Origin: JAVKSM01 sp039583705
GTDB lineage: Bacteria > Actinomycetota > Actinomycetes > Mycobacteriales > Pseudonocardiaceae
Assembly: GCA_039583705.1 (NCBI GenBank)
Contig: JAVKSM010000029.1
Coordinates: forward strand, 1-28,183
Length of the DNA: 28,183 nt
Direction: 5' to 3'
Part shown: positions 23,676-28,183 of the stretch, in pieces
Position numbering within the stretch: position 1 is the first letter of the stretch
Layout: the number at the start of each line of letters is the position of its first letter
Program-made: the position numbers and the translations under genes
Notes under the pieces: generated by a model
What the model was told of the DNA's origin: nothing
Seen by the model: only the letters and a program-made list of their open reading frames with translations
Database searches by the model: none

Positions 23676-24676
23676 CGTCCGGGCCGGTCGTCGTCGTGAC
23701 CCGCCGGTGGCCGGAGGCGGTCGAGGAGGAGCTGCGGCGGCGCTTCCCGAGCGTCCGGCTCAACACCACGGACACCCCGCTCGGGGCGGACGGGCTGCGT
23801 GCCGCGCTGGGCACGGCCGACGTCGTGCTGCCGACGGTCTCCGACCGGCTTCCCGCGGAGCTCTTCGCCGGCGGGTTGCGGACGAGGTTCCTGGGCAACT
23901 TCGGCGTCGGGTACGACCACATCGACGTCGAGGCGGCCGCGAGGGCGGGTGTCGTCGTCACGAACACCCCTGGCGTGCTCACCGATGCCACCGCCGACAC
24001 CGCGATGACACTGCTGCTCATGGTCGCCCGCCGGGCCGGTGAGGGGGAGCGTGAGCTGCGTGCCGGGCGCTGGACCGGCTGGCGGCCGACGCACCTGATG
24101 GGCGCCGAGGTCACCGGCAAGACGCTGGGCATCCTGGGCATGGGCCGCATCGGCACCGCGGTCGCCCGCCGGGCGCACTTCGGCTTCCGGATGCCCGTCG
24201 TTTTTTACGACACCCGCGGGTTCCACGACACCCGCGAGCTCTCCGACACCCGCGAGGTGCCCGACCACCCGATCCCGGGCGCGCGCCGGGTCGGGTCGGT
24301 GGAGGAGGTGCTGGAGGTCGCCGACTTCGTGTCGCTGCACCTGCCGGGCGGCGGCGAGAACACCCACCTGATCGACGCGGCGCGGCTGGCGCGGATGAAG
24401 CCGACGGCCTTCCTCGTCAACAGCGCCCGGGGCGACGTCGTCGACCAGCACGCGCTGGCCGAGGCGTTGCGGTCCGGGACGATCGCCGGTGCCGCCCTGG
24501 ACGTCTACGAGGACGAACCCGACGTCCCGGCCGCGTTGCGCGAGCTGGAGAACACGGTGCTGCTGCCCCACCTCGGCAGCGCCACCCGGGAGACCCGCAC
24601 CGCGATGGGCATGCTCGTGCTGGAGAACCTGCAGGCTTTCCTCGACGGCAGGGAGCCCCCCTGCCGCGTCGCCTAG
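23660..24676 (+). CDS. hprA: Hydroxypyruvate / glyoxylate reductase, D-2-hydroxyacid dehydrogenase family (338 aa)
   Basis: This NAD(P)-dependent enzyme reduces hydroxypyruvate to D-glycerate, the serine-cycle step after the aminotransferase. FLGNFGVGYDHIDV (77-90) and NTPGVLTDATADTAM are substrate-domain blocks. The nucleotide loop is GILGMGRIG (157-165), and the catalytic triad is Arg257 (NSARGD), Glu286 (YEDEP) and His304 (LPHLGS). After the second Rossmann strand, where NAD/NADP choice is set, there is an unusual segment with three DTR repeats (184-198). The GTG at 23660 follows GGGAGG and overlaps mtkB by 16 bases. Glyoxylate reductase or another D-hydroxyacid dehydrogenase is possible from sequence alone; context favours hydroxypyruvate. 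Confidence 0.9.
   Translation: MSETLTSGPVVVVTRRWPEAVEEELRRRFPSVRLNTTDTPLGADGLRAALGTADVVLPTVSDRLPAELFAGGLRTRFLGNFGVGYDHIDVEAAARAGVVVTNTPGVLTDATADTAMTLLLMVARRAGEGERELRAGRWTGWRPTHLMGAEVTGKTLGILGMGRIGTAVARRAHFGFRMPVVFYDTRGFHDTRELSDTREVPDHPIPGARRVGSVEEVLEVADFVSLHLPGGGENTHLIDAARLARMKPTAFLVNSARGDVVDQHALAEALRSGTIAGAALDVYEDEPDVPAALRELENTVLLPHLGSATRETRTAMGMLVLENLQAFLDGREPPCRVA
24208..24254 (+). repeat. Three 11-bp direct repeats at 18-bp spacing inside hprA
   Basis: CGACACCCGCG occurs at 24208, 24226 and 24244. The 18-bp spacing keeps the frame and gives the repeated tripeptide DTR in the encoded protein, in the loop after the second beta strand of the nucleotide-binding domain. Confidence 0.85.
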
Positions 24677-25356
24677 TGTCGGGGCGTTTCCCGGCGTGTC
24701 CGGCGGACGACGCCGTGACGCGGGTGTATGTCGAGATCGGCCGGATCCGGGTCTTCGCGGGCGCGGTGGACTGGCCCGGCTGGTGCCGCAGCGGCAGGTC
24801 CGAGGAGCTGGCGCTGGCCACGTTGGCCAGCTACGCACCGCGCTACGGCGCCGTCGCCGCCCGCGCCGGGCTGGGCTTCGAGCCGACCGACCCGGTCGTG
24901 GTCGAGCGGGTCCCCGGGGACGCGACCACCGATTTCGGGGCACCGGGCGCGGTCCCGGCCGCCGACGCGGAGCCGCTCGACCCGGCTGCCGCGCACCACC
25001 AGGCGGCACTGGTGCAGGCGTCCTGGGCGGTCCTCGCCGAGGTCGCGGCGACCGTTCCGGAGGTGCTGCGCAAGGGCCCGCGTGGGGGTGGCCGGGACCG
25101 GGACGCGATGCTCACGCACGTCGTCGAGGCCGAGCGCAGCTACGCGCGGAAGATCGGCGTTCGGCACCGGCCGTTCCCGGCCGGGGACGGGGCGGCGCTC
25201 GCCGCGCTGCGCGCCGACGTCGTCGCGGTGCTCGGCGCGCCGTCGGACGGCACCCCGGTCGTCCCGCGAGGCTGGCCCGTCCGGTACGCCGCCCGCCGCA
25301 TCGCCTGGCACGTCCTCGACCACGCCTGGGAGATGGTCGACCGGGTGCCTCGGTGA
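24676..25356 (+). CDS. DinB-like protein with HicB-like N-terminal region (226 aa), last gene of the serine-cycle cluster
   Basis: The N-terminal part (about 15-60) reads TRVYVEIGRIRVFAGAVDWP and continues GWCRSGRSEELALATL, which resembles the HicB/antitoxin-like fold. The C-terminal part is a DinB / maleylpyruvate isomerase-type four-helix bundle with histidines at metal-binding positions: His148 in LTHVVEAERSY, and His212 and His216 in WHVLDHAWEMVDR. DinB-fold proteins include mycothiol- and bacillithiol-dependent transferases. The GTG at 24676 overlaps the last base of the hprA stop, so it is co-transcribed; a GTG at 24715 is the alternative start. Its role in C1 metabolism is unknown. A mycothiol-linked function, for example toward aldehydes, is only a guess. 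Confidence 0.7.
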   Translation: MSGRFPACPADDAVTRVYVEIGRIRVFAGAVDWPGWCRSGRSEELALATLASYAPRYGAVAARAGLGFEPTDPVVVERVPGDATTDFGAPGAVPAADAEPLDPAAAHHQAALVQASWAVLAEVAATVPEVLRKGPRGGGRDRDAMLTHVVEAERSYARKIGVRHRPFPAGDGAALAALRADVVAVLGAPSDGTPVVPRGWPVRYAARRIAWHVLDHAWEMVDRVPR

Positions 25357-25580
25357 GATGCCCCCGGCAGGCGGTTTCGGGCTGGTACTCCAGTCGGTGC
25401 GCCCAGTGATCAGGAGGTGATCGTCCAGCGGTGATGGCGTGATTGGAAGCTCGTCGTCGCCTGCCGGTGTACCGAAGAGAGTGCCGAGCCGGGACCGGCG
25501 CAACTCTGGCCGGCTGCCCGAAGATGCAGCGTTTACGACGGGTGCTTCCTCGGCCCTGTCCGGATGGGGATGATGGGAGG

Positions 25581-26897
25581 GTGCGTCAGTACCACGACCG
25601 GGCCACCGTCGCCGCCCGTAAAGGCCCGCTGTACCCGGTGCCGACGGCGCCGTTGCATCCCCTGCTTCGGCTGCAACACAACGCGGGAAATCGGGCGGTC
25701 GCCGCTTTGCTCGTCCAACGGGACGGCCCGTCGGCGCAACAGGGTGGTGTCGGCCAGCAGGCGGTGACGGCCGCCCGCGCCGGGCAGTGGACGCAGGCCG
25801 AGCAGTTGCTGAACGGCCAGGAGATGTCGGTTCTGCTCGATGCGCTAGAGGAGGTACGTGCCGCCGGGCTGCTCGATGATATTTCCGCACATATCGACGG
25901 CACCCCCGGTATCTCTCCCAACCGGATGTGGGCGGCCGTACTTGCGGTCCAGCTTCATCTGGGTAGCCGCTTCCGACAGTATGGGGTGACCCTGCCAGGC
26001 GACCAGCGCGATGCGATCACGCACCACTGTTTCATGCGCATCCTCGCCGGCGGCTCTCCGGACGTGCTCCGTCGTACCCGCGACGGCGCCCGGTTCACCG
26101 CGCCCGGCCCGGTGGAGAACGCCGCATGGACACGGCAGTTCCTGGAATTCTTCGGTTTTGGCGCGCCACCGATCCGGGATCCGGCGTCGGTCGTGTTCAA
26201 CGGCGCCAGCACAACCATGACCGATGTTGTTGACACGGTCACGGAGCAGGCTGCCTTGGCCGGATACCTACTGACGGACACAGAGGTCCGGACCGTCGCC
26301 ACCCGGGCGTACGACGACAGCCGCGGCGCGGCCCACAGCGTGCATTTCAGCCTGACTTTCTCGTTCATACCGTGGACCGGACACGTAAACGTCACCCGTC
26401 CGACGTCCGGTGAGAAAACCGGCCACGATCTGCCCGGCGCCCAGGTCGGCGGAACACTCACGTTCCAACTACACCGGGACGACGAACCAGGCTGGGAGGT
26501 GTCGGCGGTCGCCAACGTCACATTCTTCGCCGACGAGGGCGGCTCGTTCCGCCCGCAGAACGTCCAGGCCGGTGGGCAGGCGGCGTGGGTGGTGCCGTTC
26601 GCTCGGGGCTGGCTGCAGGCGGGTGGGTTCATCCAAGCCATTGGCGGAGCGGCGCTACGCCAACATCAGCTCGACGGGGTCAACCGAGTGACCGCTGACC
26701 CGTCTGCTCAGGTAGCGGCCGGAGCCCAGTTGCTGCTCGTGGTACCGGGTACCGACAGGCACGTCATGCTCGGCGTCCAGATGGGCGGTTCGGCGACGGG
26801 TTCACTCCCACCCGGCAGTCGAACCGGTCCGGTGAACGATCAGCCAACCGTCACAGGGGACCTTTCTGGCAACGTCTTCCTGCAGGTGCAGTTCTGA
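25581..26897 (+). CDS. Protein with AGN-AV leader motif (eCIS/DUF4157-associated type) and beta-rich C-terminal domain (438 aa)
   Basis: The N-terminus carries LLRLQHNAGNRAVAALLVQR (residues 28-47). This matches the LQ--AGN-AV---QR motif that precedes DUF4157 and related domains in actinobacterial proteins linked to extracellular contractile injection systems. No HExxH metallopeptidase site follows. Residues about 55-170 look helical. From about 240 to the end the protein is beta-rich, with alternating polar and hydrophobic strands (SVHFSLTFSFIPW, AQVGGTLTFQLHRD, WEVSAVANVTFFAD) and a final FLQVQF. No signal peptide is visible. The GTG at 25581 follows GGGAGG with no spacer, so the start is uncertain; the frame is open from 25443. 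No particle genes occur in the window. Function is unknown; cargo or effector is an inference. Confidence 0.6.
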   Translation: MRQYHDRATVAARKGPLYPVPTAPLHPLLRLQHNAGNRAVAALLVQRDGPSAQQGGVGQQAVTAARAGQWTQAEQLLNGQEMSVLLDALEEVRAAGLLDDISAHIDGTPGISPNRMWAAVLAVQLHLGSRFRQYGVTLPGDQRDAITHHCFMRILAGGSPDVLRRTRDGARFTAPGPVENAAWTRQFLEFFGFGAPPIRDPASVVFNGASTTMTDVVDTVTEQAALAGYLLTDTEVRTVATRAYDDSRGAAHSVHFSLTFSFIPWTGHVNVTRPTSGEKTGHDLPGAQVGGTLTFQLHRDDEPGWEVSAVANVTFFADEGGSFRPQNVQAGGQAAWVVPFARGWLQAGGFIQAIGGAALRQHQLDGVNRVTADPSAQVAAGAQLLLVVPGTDRHVMLGVQMGGSATGSLPPGSRTGPVNDQPTVTGDLSGNVFLQVQF

Positions 26898-27060
26898 TCG
26901 ATTTACGAAAAGAGGGACCTTCGGCTCACAGGGACGCTGGCACACGTCGGCTGGTCTGTTATCGCTGCTCAGCGGCCCTCGCCGCTGTCTGTAGTGTATG
27001 GCTCACCTCGGCGCTGGCGGGGGTACGTCTGCTGACGCCGGATCCCGGTGCGTCTCAGAT

Positions 27061-27089
27061 GTGATTCACTGGCCACCATGGGTGAGGTG
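27061..27089. promoter_or_regulatory. Candidate antitoxin operator at the second vapB/phd gene
   Basis: GTGA-T-TCAC (27061-27069) and CACC-ATG-GGTG (27075-27085, spanning the start codon) are two short inverted repeats just ahead of and over the antitoxin start. They may be the autoregulatory site. No separate ribosome site is seen before the ATG. Confidence 0.3.
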
Positions 27090-27314
27090 ACTATGCGGGA
27101 TCTGCGCAACCACGGCGGTGAGGTAATGGAACGGGTCGAGCGCGGTGAGACGCTGACGGTGACCCGGGCTGGCGTGCCGGTCGGCGAACTGCGACCCCTT
27201 CCGCGCCAGCGCCTGCGGGCGAGCACCCTGCTCGACCGCTGGCGGCACGTCCCCGTCGTCGATCCCGGCTCGTTCCGGGCCGATCTCGACACGGTGCTGA
27301 ACCGGTCGCTGTGA
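27078..27314 (+). CDS. VapB / Phd-family antitoxin, partner toxin truncated (78 aa)
   Basis: MGEVTMRDLRNHGGEVMERV followed by ERGETLTVTRAGVPVGELRP is the Phd/YefM fold typical of actinobacterial type II antitoxins. The Pro/Arg-rich middle leads to a toxin-binding tail with LLDRWRHVPVVDPGSFRADL. The ATG at 27078 is preferred; an upstream TTG or CTG frame from 27048 adds residues without similarity. The stop overlaps GTG at 27311 (GTGA), the usual coupling to a VapC toxin, but that toxin is only a short remnant. It is unlike the antitoxin at 6644-6892 beyond the shared fold. Confidence 0.88.
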   Translation: MGEVTMRDLRNHGGEVMERVERGETLTVTRAGVPVGELRPLPRQRLRASTLLDRWRHVPVVDPGSFRADLDTVLNRSL

Positions 27315-27394
27315 CCGCTGCGCAGCGGCGTGGTCTACTCGACAGCCTCCCGCGTCCTGAGGACCGGCCGTGCAGCCGTTGCCTGCCTGTGTGA
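27311..27394 (+). pseudogene. Truncated vapC remnant
   Basis: The 27-codon frame starts at the GTG that overlaps the antitoxin stop and encodes VTAAQRRGLLDS, the typical VapC start up to the first PIN aspartate. After this the sequence loses all PIN similarity (LPRPEDRPCSRCLPV) and ends in TGA. The remaining three catalytic positions are absent. The start of the GNAT gene at 27370 lies inside the remnant. This suggests a deletion that removed nearly all the toxin gene and left the antitoxin orphaned. The call rests on a short stretch. Confidence 0.5.
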
Positions 27395-27939
27395 CGTTGG
27401 GGTATCGGGACGGCCAGCAGACCGTGGAGCTGGTCGACGCTGTCTGTGAGCTGTACGACGCGGTGTTCTCCCAGCCGCCGTTCGACTGGCCGAAAGGTCG
27501 TTCGGAGGAGCATCGGCGGGGCCTGGAACGGATGCGGGCTGACCCGACGTTCGGGATGGCGACGGCGGAGGTGGGCGGCGAGTTGGTCGGCTTCGCCTAC
27601 GGGGTCGCTTTGAAGCCGGACACGAAGTGGTGGCAGGGCGCGGATCGGCCACTGCCCGACGACCTGACGACCGAGTGGCCTGGCCGCACCGTCGCGGTCA
27701 TCGACCTCGGGGTGCGATCGGATCGCCGCCGCCAAGGCATCGGGCGGGCGTTGGTGGACACCCTGCTCACCGGTCGCCGGGAGGAACGGGCCACGCTGGC
27801 GGTCCGGCCAGACGCGACGGATACCCAGACGTTCTACCGGCGCCTGGGCTGGCGGAAGGTGGGCCGGTTCGAGGGCGCGCCCACCGACACCGAGCCGTTC
27901 TTCGACCTCTACGTCTTGCCGCTCGGAGCAAAGCCGTAG
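27370..27939 (+). CDS. GNAT family N-acetyltransferase (189 aa)
   Basis: This is a single GNAT domain. The acetyl-CoA pyrophosphate loop is RRRQGIGRAL within VIDLGVRSDRRRQGIGRALV (about residues 110-129). MATAEVGGELVGFAYGV forms the preceding strands, and TQTFYRRLGWRKVGRF is the C-terminal element. The GTG at 27370 has GAGG seven bases upstream. The substrate is unknown; small-molecule or aminoglycoside-like acetylation cannot be distinguished. It overlaps the remains of the vapC frame at its start and converges with the minus-strand gene at its end, overlapping it by 31 bases. Confidence 0.9.
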   Translation: MQPLPACVTLGYRDGQQTVELVDAVCELYDAVFSQPPFDWPKGRSEEHRRGLERMRADPTFGMATAEVGGELVGFAYGVALKPDTKWWQGADRPLPDDLTTEWPGRTVAVIDLGVRSDRRRQGIGRALVDTLLTGRREERATLAVRPDATDTQTFYRRLGWRKVGRFEGAPTDTEPFFDLYVLPLGAKP

Positions 27940-28183
27940 CAGGCGAGGCGGTCGTCAAGGGCGCGGACCGCCGGGGAGGTGTGCCAGTCCTGCATCGCCA
28001 GCCGGGCTCCCCGAATGACCGTGACCAGGCGAGCCGAGTGGTTGACCGTGGTCAGCTCGGCCGCATCGCCGATGACGCGCGCCGCCTCGTCGATCTCGCG
28101 ACGCCTGGTGTGGGCGACGCCGATGTCGACGGCCGTCATCGCCCGGTTACTGACGAATGACGGATCGAGCGCCGCCATTGACC
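27909..28183 (-). CDS. C-terminal end of a probable XRE/TPR-type regulator (5' part off window)
   Basis: The minus-strand frame is open to the right edge and ends at 27909. The visible 91 or so residues are helical: NRAMTAVDIGVAHTRRREID, then EAARVIGDAAELTTVNHSAR and ALDDRLACYGFAP. This resembles the end of actinobacterial helix-turn-helix proteins with TPR-like repeats, in which a final helix with a xVRxLDxRL pattern is common. The start codon and DNA-binding domain would lie outside the window, so the identity is tentative. It overlaps the GNAT gene tail-to-tail by 31 bp. Confidence 0.55.
   Translation of the reverse strand, partial: SMAALDPSFVSNRAMTAVDIGVAHTRRREIDEAARVIGDAAELTTVNHSARLVTVIRGARLAMQDWHTSPAVRALDDRLACYGFAPSGKT

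Noticed and set aside
23471..25009. Minus-strand frame of 512 aa opposite hprA
   Set aside because: Antisense shadow without motifs; hprA and mtkB are well supported on the other strand.
1..28183. CRISPR arrays, tRNA or rRNA genes, insertion sequences, integrase or attachment sites
   Set aside because: None seen by reading: no spaced identical repeats, no transposase or integrase motifs and no recognisable cloverleaf. A scan with dedicated tools could still find a tRNA I missed.

Overview
The window is very GC-rich with strongly G/C-biased third codon positions. It carries families typical of filamentous actinobacteria: XRE/DUF5753 regulators, DUF397, DUF574 methyltransferases, an LCP protein, an actinobacterial CtaG-like protein and a YkcA/B-type mannosyltransferase. 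It fits an actinomycete of the Frankia / Pseudonocardia / Micromonospora kind. The genus cannot be fixed from the sequence alone.

Layout. (1) 1-2066: the tail of a GT39-type glycosyltransferase and a serine beta-lactamase-fold hydrolase. (2) About 2100-11470: an accessory island. It holds a small zinc-ribbon-like protein, DUF397 and an XRE/DUF5753 regulator; a first DUF574 methyltransferase; a BglII-like endonuclease beside an MT-A70 DNA methyltransferase; a VapBC pair with a palindromic operator; an XRE regulator overlapping a flavoprotein; and an AAA ATPase with a TOPRIM/DUF4276-like partner. The restriction-modification genes and the ATPase/TOPRIM pair are visibly richer in A/T than their surroundings, which suggests acquisition by transfer. 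(3) 11599-16364: chromosomal-type envelope genes (VWA membrane protein, CtaG-like protein, LCP protein with 15-bp repeats) and a second DUF574 methyltransferase. (4) 16383-25356: a divergent MFS transporter and a one-direction cluster encoding serine hydroxymethyltransferase, serine-glyoxylate aminotransferase, malyl-CoA lyase, both malate-CoA ligase subunits, a hydroxypyruvate/glyoxylate reductase and a DinB-like protein. (5) 25581-28183: an orphan protein with the AGN-AV leader motif seen in phage-tail-like particle-associated proteins, a VapB/Phd antitoxin with only a stub of VapC, a GNAT acetyltransferase, and the 3' end of a probable regulator running off the right edge.

The most notable system is the serine-cycle cluster. 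Its six enzymes could take glycine plus a C1 unit to serine, then to hydroxypyruvate and D-glycerate. They could also activate malate to malyl-CoA and split it into acetyl-CoA and glyoxylate, which is re-aminated to glycine. Glycerate kinase, enolase, PEP carboxylase and malate dehydrogenase are needed to close the cycle and are not in the window. The second point of interest is the candidate defence cluster at 5065-11467.
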